A stretch of 64,000 nt of DNA from assembly GCF_000092285.1 (NCBI RefSeq), contig NC_014100.1:1860001-1924000 (forward strand), read 5' to 3'. Origin of the DNA: Caulobacter segnis ATCC 21756 (GTDB lineage: Bacteria > Pseudomonadota > Alphaproteobacteria > Caulobacterales > Caulobacteraceae). A model generated the notes under the pieces. That model was not told where the DNA came from and made no database searches. It worked only from the letters and a program-made list of their open reading frames with translations. The position numbers and the translations under genes were made by a program. This document shows positions 1 to 9,199 of the stretch, one piece after another; positions within the stretch are counted from its first letter, which is position 1, and every line of letters starts with the position of its first letter.

Positions 1-227
1 TCATGCAGAGCCAGCCGGTGTCGGACATGCTCTTTCCGATCCCGCGCATCATTGCCTACATCTCGACCTTCACGACGCTGTCCCCTGGCGACGTGATCCT
101 CACGGGCACGCCGGGTGGCGTGGGCGCCAAGCGCGAACCGCCGGTATGGATGAAGCCCGGCGACATTGTCGAGATCGACATCCCGGGTGTGGGTCTGCTG
201 GTCAACACTGTCGCGGATGAGACCTGA
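1..227 (+). CDS. FAH-family hydrolase/isomerase, C-terminal part only
   Basis: The visible part is the last ~74 residues of a fumarylacetoacetate hydrolase (FAH) family protein; its start lies outside the window. The diagnostic C-terminal stretch SPGDVILTGTPGGVG is present, followed by the usual short end MKPGDIVEIDIPGVG, where the fold closes over the metal site. Members of this family hydrolyse or isomerise 2-keto acids late in aromatic ring-cleavage pathways. The stop codon directly abuts the next gene, an aromatic hydroxylase, so both probably belong to one operon for a phenolic substrate. The exact reaction (acylpyruvate hydrolase, HHDD isomerase or similar) cannot be told from this fragment. 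Confidence 0.85.
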   Translation, partial: MQSQPVSDMLFPIPRIIAYISTFTTLSPGDVILTGTPGGVGAKREPPVWMKPGDIVEIDIPGVGLLVNTVADET

Positions 228-1901
228 GTGATGGCGGCCAAGACCAGATCGCGCACCGGCGTCGGCAAGGGCGGGCTCGACCATGTTCCGATCATCGTCG
301 TCGGCGCCGGGCCCACCGGCCTGACCCTGGCCAATCTGCTGGGCGTCTATGGCGCAAAGACCCTGGTTGTCGAGCGAAACGCCGGCACCGTCTCCGAGCC
401 GCGCGCCGTCTCGATCGACGATGAGTCGCTGCGCACGATGCAGGCGGCGGGGTTGATCGACATCGTCCTGCCGACCGTGGTCGCCGGCTATGGTTCGGAA
501 TATCGCACGCCGAGCGGACAGCCCTTTCTCAAGGTGCACCCGACCGGACAACCCTACGGCTATCCGCGCCGCAACGCCTTTCGACAGCCCACCCTCGAGG
601 CGCAGCTGCGCAAGGGGCTGGAGCGTTTCGCTCATGTCGAACTGCGCTTCCGCACCACATTCGTCGACTTCGAACAGGATGAAGACGGCGTGGTCGTCAC
701 GCTAGAGACGGCGGCCGGGGAGAAGGTCCAGGTCGCCTGCGACTATCTCGTTGGCGCCGACGGATCCTGGAGCGCGGTGCGCACCAAGCTTGGCTTGACG
801 TTGGAGGGCGAGACCTTCGCCGAGAAGTGGCTGATCGTCGATCTGGAGCGCTCGCCCTGCGCCAGCCGCGAAACCCAGGTGTTCTGCGACGTACGCCGTC
901 CCTGCATTGCTCTGCCCGGCCCAGAACTCACCCGTCGCTACGAGTTCAAGCTCCTGCCAGGCGAGACCAGCGAGCAGGTTCTGGACGATGCGGTCGTCGC
1001 CAAGCTCCTGAAGGACCATGGCGCCGACGCCGGCAGCGTGATCAAGCGCAAGACCGTCTACACCTTCCACGCGCGCCTGGCGCCGCGATGGTGGCAAGGC
1101 CGGGCGTTTCTGGCGGGCGACGCCTGCCACCTGACGCCTCCTTTCGCCGGCCAGGGTATGAACAGCGGTCTGCGCGACGCGCATAACTTGGCTTGGAAGC
1201 TGGCTTGGGTCCTGGCTCGGCGCGCGCCGCCCAGCTTGCTGGAAACCTACGAGCAGGAACGGCGCGACCACGTCTGGGCGATGATCCAGCTGGCCCTGCG
1301 GATGGGCCGGATCATGGGGCCCAAGACGTACTGGCATGGCCTGGCGACCCAGACCGCGTTCCGGGCCCTCAGCCTGTGGCCCGCGGCGCGCGACTACTTC
1401 GCCGAGATGAAATATAAGCCCAAGCCCAGGTTCGACGCCGGCTTCATCCTCGCCGACGGCCAATCGGAGCGTAAGACCGTGGTCGGACGGCTCCTGCCCC
1501 AGCCCAAGGCCAGGGACGGAAAGGGTGGTGAGGACCTCCTGGACGCCTGGCTGGGCGACGGCTTCGCCCTGATCGGCGTGGAGGTGGAGCCACAGGTTCT
1601 GGCCAGGATCGCCGCTAGCCCAGCCATCGCTCGACTGGCGCCGAGGATCGTGCGTTTGGGCGGCGCGGTCGACGCGTCCGGCGCAAGCAACGTCACCGCT
1701 CTGGCCCTGTCGTCCGGGGACGCAACGGCGCTGGTGGGCCAGGCGGGGCGGGTGCTGCTCGTCCGTCCTGATCGCTATGTCGCCGGCGCCTTCCTGCCCG
1801 AGGAGACAGCCGCCTTCGCCGCGCGTCTGAATGAGCTGCTCGGAACCGTGCCAACGGTTCAGGCCGCGCCCGGGGCTTCTGCCTTGGTCAGGGTGTTCTG
1901 A
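228..1901 (+). CDS. MhpA-like FAD-dependent aromatic hydroxylase
   Basis: This 557-residue flavoprotein monooxygenase resembles 3-(3-hydroxyphenyl)propionate hydroxylase (MhpA) and related FAD/NADH phenol hydroxylases, which hydroxylate a ring before extradiol cleavage. The dinucleotide motif GAGPTG lies near residue 27, the DG motif YLVGADGSWSAVR near 177, and the second FAD motif AGDACHLTPPFAGQG near 297. A C-terminal thioredoxin-like tail ends the protein, as in this subfamily. Translation starts at GTG 228, immediately after the upstream stop, or at ATG 231. The gene converges on the iclR gene and overlaps its end by about 40 bp. The substrate is inferred only from family; other phenolic acids are possible. 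Confidence 0.85.
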   Translation: MMAAKTRSRTGVGKGGLDHVPIIVVGAGPTGLTLANLLGVYGAKTLVVERNAGTVSEPRAVSIDDESLRTMQAAGLIDIVLPTVVAGYGSEYRTPSGQPFLKVHPTGQPYGYPRRNAFRQPTLEAQLRKGLERFAHVELRFRTTFVDFEQDEDGVVVTLETAAGEKVQVACDYLVGADGSWSAVRTKLGLTLEGETFAEKWLIVDLERSPCASRETQVFCDVRRPCIALPGPELTRRYEFKLLPGETSEQVLDDAVVAKLLKDHGADAGSVIKRKTVYTFHARLAPRWWQGRAFLAGDACHLTPPFAGQGMNSGLRDAHNLAWKLAWVLARRAPPSLLETYEQERRDHVWAMIQLALRMGRIMGPKTYWHGLATQTAFRALSLWPAARDYFAEMKYKPKPRFDAGFILADGQSERKTVVGRLLPQPKARDGKGGEDLLDAWLGDGFALIGVEVEPQVLARIAASPAIARLAPRIVRLGGAVDASGASNVTALALSSGDATALVGQAGRVLLVRPDRYVAGAFLPEETAAFAARLNELLGTVPTVQAAPGASALVRVF

Positions 1902-2668
1902 GCGACGGGCGGCGTGGCGTGGGCGGCTAGCGCCTGGGTGACCGTGCGGCCTGCTTGCCGGACCGTTTCAACCCAGGTGCGCTCAGTGGCGGCGTCGATC
2001 TGCGCGCGCACCAACACGACGCCAATACTGCCCAGGATGTCGCCGTCTGGCGCGAATATCGGCGCCGACACGCCCAGCAACCCTTGATCCAGCTCACCGC
2101 AGGTGACGCAGACCTCGGCCTTGCGGATCTCGCGCATCTTGGCCTTAAAGGTTTCCCAGTCGGCGCCGAGCCCCGCGGCGGCGGCGGCCTCGATGTCATC
2201 CTCGAAATAGCGCTTGAGGGTTCGAGCGGTGATGTGCGCGGTGATCGATTTCGAGGCCGCGCCCCGAAACAGCGGCATCGGCCGGCCCCGCTCATAACTG
2301 ATCTCCAGCGGCCGGCCAGGCGGGCGGCCCTGATCCACGCAGATCACCGTGCGGCGGTAGATCCGGCAGAGCAGGCTGACGCCCGTCGTCTCCAGAGGCT
2401 CGACCAGGGCGCTTAGCGTCGGTTGGGCAGCCAGGATCAACGGGTCAAGATGGCGCGTCTGTCGGTCGAGTTCGATGATCGCCGGCCCGATCACATAGCG
2501 GCCGGCCGTGAAGTTCACGATCAGGCCCGCATCCACCAGACTCCGGAAATAGCGGTAGGCGGTGCTTGTGGGCACTTCCAGCCGACGGGCGGCGTCCTCG
2601 ACCGTCCATTCGGGCTCGGCCATCGTAAAGAGCTGCAAAACGGACAGGACGCGATCGGCGGTCGTCAA
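1859..2668 (-). CDS. IclR-family transcriptional regulator
   Basis: This 269-residue protein has the IclR layout. An N-terminal winged HTH (VEDAARRLEVPTSTAYRYF, about residues 20-45) is followed by the effector-binding domain with the typical segments HITARTLKRYF and LGSIGVVLVRAQ. IclR proteins usually control nearby aromatic or sugar-acid catabolic genes in response to a small carboxylate. It lies tail-to-tail with the mhpA-like gene and is the obvious candidate regulator for it or for the flanking receptor genes. A diverged, broken copy of the same gene lies at 9425-9735. This copy is intact. Confidence 0.9.
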   Translation of the reverse strand: MTTADRVLSVLQLFTMAEPEWTVEDAARRLEVPTSTAYRYFRSLVDAGLIVNFTAGRYVIGPAIIELDRQTRHLDPLILAAQPTLSALVEPLETTGVSLLCRIYRRTVICVDQGRPPGRPLEISYERGRPMPLFRGAASKSITAHITARTLKRYFEDDIEAAAAAGLGADWETFKAKMREIRKAEVCVTCGELDQGLLGVSAPIFAPDGDILGSIGVVLVRAQIDAATERTWVETVRQAGRTVTQALAAHATPPVAQNTLTKAEAPGAA

Positions 2669-2769
2669 AGGGCGAGCTCCTCCTTTTCTGGTCCTCTAGC
2701 ACACCCGGCTTTGCGGTCCGAACAGACGGCTGCAGAATTTAAGGCGCGTGCGGCGCAGACTCAGCCGCG

Positions 2770-2945
2770 ACCTGGAACCCCGCCGAAAGCCTGGCGCCCA
2801 GCTGGGGCGCACACGGGGTGACATAGAACTCGCCAGAACGGGCTGGAAGCAAGAAGAGCTCATCACCGCGGTGTCTCCCGGTCGCAGCCATGGACGCTGA
2901 AAGTCCAGAAATCGTCGCAATGGCTGTCGCTCACCAGGAGATTGG
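2770..2945 (-). pseudogene. 3' stub of a TonB-dependent receptor gene
   Basis: The 380-bp gap between iclR and the next gene contains a relic. On the minus strand the sequence aligns, with small indels, to the end of the intact TBDR gene at 9831-10005. Shared words include GAGCTCATCACCGC and GGGTGACATAG, together with the receptor's stop region. No continuous frame remains, so this is the decayed last ~55 codons of a receptor once located directly upstream of iclR. The same receptor-iclR order occurs at 9.4-12 kb, so the two stretches are direct repeats. The rest of this gap (2669-2769, 2946-3044) shows nothing I recognise. Confidence 0.7.
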
Positions 2946-3044
2946 CTGGCCTGGCTGGATTCTTGCGGCTGGTTACGGGTCCCCGCCAGGAGCAACCTTT
3001 CATGACGGCATCAAACGACGATTTCCAGGTAGGGCGTCACGACA

Positions 3045-4514
3045 ATGGGCATTCGCTTTCCAAACAACGACTTCAAGAACTTCGAGGCGCCGATGCGCGC
3101 GGAGATCGACCTGGCTGGACTGGAGGTCGTTCAGGGGGAGGTGCCAAAAGAGCTTAGCGGCGGCTTCTTCCGCCTGATTGGCGATCGGAAGTGGCCCGCC
3201 TTCGTGGAGAACGACATCTTCATGCTCGGCGAAGATGGGATGGCGTCCTGCTTCTATTTCAAGGACGGCAGGGTCGACTTCAAGATGCGTTATGTCCGCA
3301 CGCCGCGTTTTGTGGCGGAGGAGAAGGCCGGTCGGGCTCTTTTCGGAGAGTATCGCAACCCGTTCACCGACGATCCGTCTGTCGCTGGCCTTAGCCGCGG
3401 CACCGCCAACGTCACGATGCTGGCCCACGCGGGCAAGTTATTCGCGATGAAAGAAGACAGCCCGGTGATCGAGATGGACCCGTTCACGCTCGAGACGATC
3501 GGCGAATATGACTGGGGCGGCGCTGTAACCGCCAAGGCGATCACCGCCCATCCGAAGATCGACCCGCGGACCGGTGAACTGATCTTCTTCGGATATTGCG
3601 CGGCGGGTCCTGCAACGCGGGATGTCGCCTATTACGAGGCGGACGCCGAAGGGCGCATAATTCACGAGGCCTGGTTCAAGGCTCCCTATACTTGCATGGT
3701 GCATGACATCATGGTCACTGAACACTATGTGGTCTTCCCCATTACGCCTCTTCGCCACGAGCTAGAATGGATCGAGCGGCGCGAGCCGGCATTCAAGTGG
3801 GATCCGAACGAAGAGGTCTATCTCGGCGTGCTGCCGAGAAAGGGCAATGGTGACCAGATCAGGTGGTTCAAGGGACCGAACCAATGCCATGGGCATACTG
3901 TCGGCGCCTTCGACGACGGGCGCTACATCTATGCGGACAACACGTTTAGCAAGCGCTCCTTCTTCCATTTCTTCCCGAACGTCGATGGCTCCGCGTTCAG
4001 CCCGGCCGATACTATGCCGTACATGAAGCGCATCGTGATCGATATGGAAAGCGAAGGCGATCACTTCACCGAGCAGAAGTTGTTTGAATATCCCTGTGAG
4101 CTACCGCGCATTGATACGCGATTTGAGACGATGGACTACAATTTCGTGACGATGAATCTGCTCGACGTTCCAGGGCAAGAACGGGTCGGTCACGGCTTCC
4201 AGTGGGTCGCTACAATGGACGTCAACGGGAACAAGCCGTCGAAGATATATTATGCCGGCGACGACTGCTCGATCGGCGAGCCCCAATTTGTACCTAAAAG
4301 TAACGATGCGCCGGAAGGGGAAGGCTATATTCTGACGGTTGTAGGCAAGCATCAGGAGATGCGTAGCGAACTGCTCATCTTGGACGCCAGCGATATCAAT
4401 GCGCCGCCGGTCGCGACGGTGGCTCTGCCTTTCCGCCTCCGCAGCACCGGACATGGCTATTGGTACAGTACGAGTCAGCTGCTTGGCGAAACCAACGTCC
4501 TGGGAGCGTCGTGA
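3045..4514 (+). CDS. Carotenoid-oxygenase family dioxygenase (lignostilbene dioxygenase-like)
   Basis: This 489-residue protein belongs to the carotenoid cleavage oxygenase/RPE65 family. These non-haem iron enzymes split a C=C double bond with O2 to give two aldehydes; bacterial members cleave lignostilbenes or resveratrol-type stilbenes as well as apocarotenoids. Four histidines in the expected contexts can form the iron site: AHPKID (about H169), VHDIMVTEHY (H220), CHGHTVG (H282/H284) and STGHGYW (H470). There is no signal peptide, so it is probably cytoplasmic. The SDR gene begins one base after its stop, suggesting an operon that oxidises the aldehyde or a precursor. An aromatic stilbene is favoured over a carotenoid by context only. 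Confidence 0.85.
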   Translation: MGIRFPNNDFKNFEAPMRAEIDLAGLEVVQGEVPKELSGGFFRLIGDRKWPAFVENDIFMLGEDGMASCFYFKDGRVDFKMRYVRTPRFVAEEKAGRALFGEYRNPFTDDPSVAGLSRGTANVTMLAHAGKLFAMKEDSPVIEMDPFTLETIGEYDWGGAVTAKAITAHPKIDPRTGELIFFGYCAAGPATRDVAYYEADAEGRIIHEAWFKAPYTCMVHDIMVTEHYVVFPITPLRHELEWIERREPAFKWDPNEEVYLGVLPRKGNGDQIRWFKGPNQCHGHTVGAFDDGRYIYADNTFSKRSFFHFFPNVDGSAFSPADTMPYMKRIVIDMESEGDHFTEQKLFEYPCELPRIDTRFETMDYNFVTMNLLDVPGQERVGHGFQWVATMDVNGNKPSKIYYAGDDCSIGEPQFVPKSNDAPEGEGYILTVVGKHQEMRSELLILDASDINAPPVATVALPFRLRSTGHGYWYSTSQLLGETNVLGAS

Positions 4515-4515
4515 G

Positions 4516-5289
4516 ATGGCTGACCTTGCAGGCAAGGTCGCGCTGGTCACCGGCGCCAGTCGTGGTATCGGCCGTGAGATCGCCAAGCGGTTGGCGGCCG
4601 ATGGCGCGACCGTAGCGGTTCACTACGGCGCCAACCTGGCCGCGGCTGAAGAGACCGTCGCCACGATCGTAGAGGCGGGGGGGAGGGGGTTCGCCATCCA
4701 GGCGGACCTTCATACGCCAGAGACCTCGCTAGCCAAGATGTTTGAGGATTTTGATCGCGGCCTGAATCTGTGTTCAGGCCAATCAGGTCTCGACATCATC
4801 GTAAACAATGCCGGCCAGATCATGTTTGGCGCGGTCGATGTCCTGAGGCCGGAAGCGTTCGACAAGGCCTTCGCCGTCGATGTGAAGGCTCCCTTCTTTA
4901 TAGTCCAGGGCGCCCTTCCTCGTCTTCGCGATGGTGGGCGCATCATCAATATTTCGTCGGGCACATCTCGTGTGGTCAATCCGGACGTTGTCTCATACGC
5001 GATGGCCAAAGGCGCGCTGGAAGTCTTTAGCAAGACAATCGCCCAGCAGCTTGGTCCGCGTGGCGTCACCGTCAACTCGGTCGCGCCGGGGCCCACCGCC
5101 ACAGAAGAGTTCTTGCGCATGGCGCAAGGCAATCCTTCCTTCGTGGAACACGCAAAGTCCCAGTCGGCGCTGAGGCGACTCGGCGCCCCTGCGGATATCG
5201 CCAACATCGTGGCTTTCCTGGCGAGCGACGAGGGGGGCTGGATCACGGGCCAGCTGATCGACGCGACCGGAGGAACCCTGCTGGGTTGA
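4516..5289 (+). CDS. Short-chain dehydrogenase/reductase
   Basis: This is a classical SDR of 257 residues. TGASRGIG near the N-terminus binds NAD(P), NNAG follows at the end of beta-4, a Ser precedes the catalytic YAMAK motif, and the C-terminal WITGQLIDATGG is typical. ATG 4516 is chosen because it starts one base after the oxygenase stop and gives a normal SDR N-terminus; the frame is open further upstream inside the oxygenase gene. A small insertion (around FDRGLNLCSG) precedes the NNAG strand. It most likely oxidises or reduces an alcohol/aldehyde in the same pathway as the upstream cleavage dioxygenase. The substrate is unknown. Confidence 0.88.
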   Translation: MADLAGKVALVTGASRGIGREIAKRLAADGATVAVHYGANLAAAEETVATIVEAGGRGFAIQADLHTPETSLAKMFEDFDRGLNLCSGQSGLDIIVNNAGQIMFGAVDVLRPEAFDKAFAVDVKAPFFIVQGALPRLRDGGRIINISSGTSRVVNPDVVSYAMAKGALEVFSKTIAQQLGPRGVTVNSVAPGPTATEEFLRMAQGNPSFVEHAKSQSALRRLGAPADIANIVAFLASDEGGWITGQLIDATGGTLLG

Positions 5290-5305
5290 AGGCCCGCCGC
5301 AGCTG

Positions 5306-6535
5306 TCAGATCAACGCGGCGAGGCGGTCGACCTTTGCTGCTTGTGCTGCGGCTGCGGCCACGGGGTTTCGATCGAGTATGGCCGCGATCACCTTGAGCG
5401 TTTCCTCGCGATAGAGGGCGCCCAGTAGTTCGTCGTCAGGATCGCGGAGCGCCGATGACCAGCTAGGATAGCTCTTGGTGCATCGTAAAAGGATGTCTAT
5501 CAGAGGTTCGCTGACGATGCGGAACTGGCTTTCCTCCGCCAGCTGCATGACATCGGCGCTTACGGTTCCGTGGCGCTCGGACAGCCATCGCCGCGCTCTT
5601 TTCAGGCGGGTGCGATCCGAATTCGTCGCCACCCTTGCCGCGATAGAAACGACTTCGATGCTCAATCGCTTGAAGACCGCCATCGCATCGTCGGGCGTGA
5701 CGCCAACGGCGGCGAAGTAGCAACTGATGAGTTGGCAAAGGGCCGTAGGATCGGGCGAGCGGGTCATCAATCCCTTCCCGCGGCCTGCCGTGGACACAGC
5801 GACGCCTTCAAACTCCAGCATTCGAACCGCTTGGCGCAACACGCTGCGGTCAGCGCCATAACGTTCACAAAGATCCATTTCGGATCCCAGCCGTCGATTA
5901 TCGGCTTTGGCGTTTCCTAGATCTTTTATGAGTAGACGAAAAACTTGTTCCGCCCGCGAACGAGCGCCTGGCGTCGCCCTCATCGCAATACGGCCTTCGG
6001 CCCCTTCGCGGGCGTAGTGTTCCACAGCGGCGGTCAGGCCGGCCAGGAAGTCCTCCATGCCGGCGCCTATCGGCCTCCCCGAACTGGGGTGGGCCGTTTG
6101 CAAGTGCGCTGCATTCAGGACCTGTCGGCAGATGCTGCCCTGCAGGTCCAGGCCGCGATGCGACGTGACATAGCGATGAATGGCTTCCAGTACGGCTGCC
6201 ATTTCAGGCGCCAGCACCAGCAGGCCGCCATTGGGGCCGCGCCGCATTCTGGCTGTTCCGCGGCTTTCGAGGATGCGGACGGCTTCGCGCAGAACCATGC
6301 GGCTAACGCCAAAGCGATCGGCCAACTCGGCTTCAGAGCCATAGATTGTCCCGATCGGCCAGCCTCTCGCGATCAGATCCCCTTCGATCCGCCTGGCGAT
6401 AGCGCAGGCGGCCTTCTTTGCCGAAGCCGTCGCACCCACGATGGCCTCGAAAAAAGCATTCGGTCTCACCAGCGTGACCGCAGAACGATGCTGAGATGAA
6501 AAATTTGGCGCATCGACCCGATAAGCAGTGACCAA
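5306..6535 (-). CDS. GntR-family regulator with two winged-HTH domains
   Basis: This 409-residue protein contains two FadR/GntR-type winged helix domains in one chain: one at about residues 40-108 (SEAELADRFGVSRMVLREAVR) and one at about 194-262 (SEMDLCERYGADRSVLRQAVRM, split here only by prose). Each is followed by a helical stretch resembling the FCD effector domain. A normal GntR regulator has one HTH and about 240 residues, so this looks like an internal duplication acting as a covalent dimer. The start used is TTG at 6535; a GTG about 60 bases further in is an alternative. It converges on the oxygenase-SDR pair and may repress it. The effector is unknown. Confidence 0.8.
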   Translation of the reverse strand: MVTAYRVDAPNFSSQHRSAVTLVRPNAFFEAIVGATASAKKAACAIARRIEGDLIARGWPIGTIYGSEAELADRFGVSRMVLREAVRILESRGTARMRRGPNGGLLVLAPEMAAVLEAIHRYVTSHRGLDLQGSICRQVLNAAHLQTAHPSSGRPIGAGMEDFLAGLTAAVEHYAREGAEGRIAMRATPGARSRAEQVFRLLIKDLGNAKADNRRLGSEMDLCERYGADRSVLRQAVRMLEFEGVAVSTAGRGKGLMTRSPDPTALCQLISCYFAAVGVTPDDAMAVFKRLSIEVVSIAARVATNSDRTRLKRARRWLSERHGTVSADVMQLAEESQFRIVSEPLIDILLRCTKSYPSWSSALRDPDDELLGALYREETLKVIAAILDRNPVAAAAAQAAKVDRLAALI

Positions 6536-7111
6536 AGCCTTTTTCCTTCAGCAGGAGCGCGTCGACGTGGTTTGGTGTAAGCGCTCCGGGGAGCTTGGGT
6601 GTCGGCGCTTTTAAGGTCAATCAAGCAGGGCGCGAGTGCGGCGTTTGGCCGTTGACGCCCCTGTTCTCTGCGCCCCGCGGATTTTCCGTCACTGAACGCG
6701 AAGCGGGCGCCGAACAAGGGGTGGGAATTGGAGAGCCCGCGGCGGCTGCCTCCCCCCAAAAGCAGACGCCTGACATCTGAGTTGCGCGGTTTGAAGACGC
6801 CAACGGCGATAGAGAGCGGTCTGCACGCGGGCCATGCGACAGCCAATCGGGCGGCCGAGGAATAGCCACTACTGGTTTGGGTAAATTGTCAGCCTAAAAA
6901 GGCGGGGATGAAGCGTGCGACTCCGTCATGATGTCGCCCCCTCGTTCGATCCGTCGCTGCCGCACATATCCACATGGTGGCGCTCGCCGAGTGGGATCTC
7001 CCACGCAGGGTATCTCACGGCCGTCGGCATTGCCCGCGGTCGGGGTGCGCCGGTCGCGAACACGGCGAGGCTGGGTGAGCGTGCGCGCGCGAACGGAAAA
7101 AAAGGGGAAAC
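6536..7111. other. Non-coding gap between gntR and the MFS gene
   Basis: This ~575-bp stretch separates two divergently transcribed genes, so it should hold both promoters. I found no convincing open frame, RNA or repeat in it. A short A-rich tract and a purine-rich Shine-Dalgarno sequence (AAAAAGGGGAAAC) occur just before the MFS start. Confidence 0.5.
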
Positions 7112-8419
7112 ATGGAAGGGCAGCGCATGACAGGTACATCGGGTCCAATACCTGCCGATGAAGGCCCCGGGATCATCGCCGCAGAGCCGGTTAGATCCGA
7201 GGTGACCCGCCAAGCCGTCGCCGTTGCGGTCGCCTGTGCGATCTGCATGGGTTTTGGTTTTGCGCCGATCTTCTTCGGCACATTTCCGCAGTTCCTGGAG
7301 CCGGTGTCTCGGCAGTTCCAGTGGAGTGCTGCGATCTTCCCACAGGCGATGTTGATTTCCGGCGTAACGGGTGCGCTCAGCGGACCACTCGTCGGGCGGC
7401 TGATCGACAAGCTTGGGGTGCGCAAGGTGTTGCTGCCTGGTTTGGTGGCTTGGGCTGCAACGCTTGTCGCCATGTCCTTTCTGAACGGCAGCCTGGTCAT
7501 GCTCTATGTCGTTTCAGCGCTGATGGGGCCGCTGGCTGCGACCTGCGGCCCCGTGGGGCTGGCAAAAGTCGTCTCGAGCTGGTTTGACCGAAGCCGTGGC
7601 GTTGCACTGAGCGCCATCCTCGGCGGCTCGGTGGCGATCTTCACCGCCTTGATGCTTGTCGTTGCGCGCGCCCTGATCATCGAGATCGGTTGGCGCGAAA
7701 CCTATCTGGTCCTTGCGGGATCGATTGTCCTCATCGCTCTGCCGGTATCCTATTTCCTCTTGCGGGAGGCGCCGCACTCGGTCTCCCCCTCCATGGCGAT
7801 GATGCCAGGCTCGGCGGTTGAAGGCGTCAAGCCGACGGCTGCATTCACCAGCCGGGCGTTCTGGACCGTAATGCTTTCCTCGACGCTCGTCTGCGCCTCG
7901 TGCAGCGGCGTGGTGAGCCACTTCGTTCCTTGGAGCGCGGAACGGGCAGTATCCCCCGGAATCGCGACTTTCGCGCTGACATTGTACTCGCTCGTCGGGC
8001 CCTTCGCCGCATTGATCGCCGGCGCGGCCGCAGATCGCCTGAGGCGACCAGGCATGCTCGCGATCGTTTTCATGGTTCCGCTGATCGGCTTTCTGGCGAT
8101 GCTGACGTCGCAGGACTGGGCTGTGATCATCGGCCTCACGATGATGGGCGCAGGGTTCGCTGCGGTCGCCGGCCTGCTGCCATTCTTCACAAGCCGATAT
8201 TTCGGTCTGGCGAACGCCTCGACGATTTTCGGAGTGGCCATCGGATTAACAACGCTCTCGCTGGGCATCGGACCTGTGCTGCTTGGTGTCCTACGCGACA
8301 AATGGGGCGCCTACGCGCCCGGCTCGCCGATCGTCGTCGGAGCTCTGATCCTGGGCGCCGTGCTCGCCGCGAGCTTCCCGCCTTATCCGCGCTCTAACGG
8401 TGGAGAAACGTCCCCGTGA
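7112..8419 (+). CDS. MFS transporter, oxalate/formate-antiporter-like
   Basis: This 435-residue protein has about 12 hydrophobic segments and belongs to the major facilitator superfamily. Its first half holds the signature GRLIDKLGVRKVLLPG between TM2 and TM3 and the second half its counterpart AADRLRRPGM. Relatives of this type move small carboxylates, including aromatic acids. ATG 7112 is preceded at good distance by AAAGGGGAAAC; a second ATG six codons later is an alternative. The neighbouring cleavage oxygenase, SDR and GntR regulator suggest uptake or export of a phenolic acid. The substrate is inferred, not shown. Confidence 0.85.
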   Translation: MEGQRMTGTSGPIPADEGPGIIAAEPVRSEVTRQAVAVAVACAICMGFGFAPIFFGTFPQFLEPVSRQFQWSAAIFPQAMLISGVTGALSGPLVGRLIDKLGVRKVLLPGLVAWAATLVAMSFLNGSLVMLYVVSALMGPLAATCGPVGLAKVVSSWFDRSRGVALSAILGGSVAIFTALMLVVARALIIEIGWRETYLVLAGSIVLIALPVSYFLLREAPHSVSPSMAMMPGSAVEGVKPTAAFTSRAFWTVMLSSTLVCASCSGVVSHFVPWSAERAVSPGIATFALTLYSLVGPFAALIAGAAADRLRRPGMLAIVFMVPLIGFLAMLTSQDWAVIIGLTMMGAGFAAVAGLLPFFTSRYFGLANASTIFGVAIGLTTLSLGIGPVLLGVLRDKWGAYAPGSPIVVGALILGAVLAASFPPYPRSNGGETSP

Positions 8420-8641
8420 TCCACGACCGCGACAAAAGTGAATGAGTACTGGCCGATGTGGTGCTCAGCAGGTGGCGTTCAAAGGCCTGCTGGGCAAAAC
8501 TGGCGAGGCCAACTGTGCGTCTTGGTGCTGATGCGCTCCTGGATGCATGAGCTCGCCGACAAGGGTCGGAGAGCTGAAACAAGATGGCGTTGGACCGCCT
8601 ATAGGGGCCCGCCGGGGTACGGTGCGCGCGGACGGCGACCA

Positions 8642-9064
8642 TCAGCCATGGAGCTTGCCCGCAAGATCGGGGTCCCAATCCGCGTAGTCCCAGTGCTCGG
8701 CCGCTTTGCCGTCCTCCATGCGCCACAGGTCGAACCAAAACGACACGAACGACTCGCCGCTGCCATCGCCTTTGTCGCGATACACCGGCTGCATCATCAT
8801 CACATAGTCGCCCTCGGCGATCAGCAGCCGCTCCCCCGCGAACTTGAGCGCGCCAAACATTGCCCGCGCCTTCTCCGTATGCGGGAAGCGCATCACCGAG
8901 TCCGGGCCATCGGCGAAGTTCGGATTATGCTGGATATAATTCTCTGTCATCAGCGCGCGGGTCTCGGGAGTGTCGCTCGTCGCCGGATCGAACAATCGGC
9001 TCATCAGCCGCGTCACGACGTCCTTGTTCGCCTGCAGCCGCGCGGCATTGTCGTTCGTGGTCAT
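8642..9064 (-). CDS. SnoaL-like / NTF2-fold protein
   Basis: This is a 140-residue single-domain protein of the SnoaL-like polyketide-cyclase/NTF2 fold. Recognisable features are the N-terminal helix with NKDVVTRLMSRLF, the strand TENYIQHNPNFADG and the closing WFDLWRMEDGKAAEHWDYAD, all standard in this family. Such proteins are small intracellular enzymes or ligand-binding proteins, often encoded beside catabolic genes and rarely characterised. A purine-rich site (AGGAGGAC on the coding strand) precedes its ATG. It stands alone on the minus strand between the MFS gene and a stretch of gene relics. No specific reaction can be assigned. Confidence 0.85.
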   Translation of the reverse strand: MTTNDNAARLQANKDVVTRLMSRLFDPATSDTPETRALMTENYIQHNPNFADGPDSVMRFPHTEKARAMFGALKFAGERLLIAEGDYVMMMQPVYRDKGDGSGESFVSFWFDLWRMEDGKAAEHWDYADWDPDLAGKLHG

Positions 9065-9199
9065 TGGAGTCCTCCTAGCGCTCTTTTCTGGCCGACACCG
9101 ACCCTATTGCTGGATGTCGTTCACCGCCCCCGGGCGCCGCGGGCGAGATTTGGGGTGCAGCCTTCCACGCACGCTTCAGCGGCCGTGCTCTGCAGCCGC

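Noticed and set aside
7000..7110. Short open frames on both strands before the first MFS gene
   Set aside because: No family resemblance, no ribosome site and mutually overlapping; treated as non-coding promoter region.
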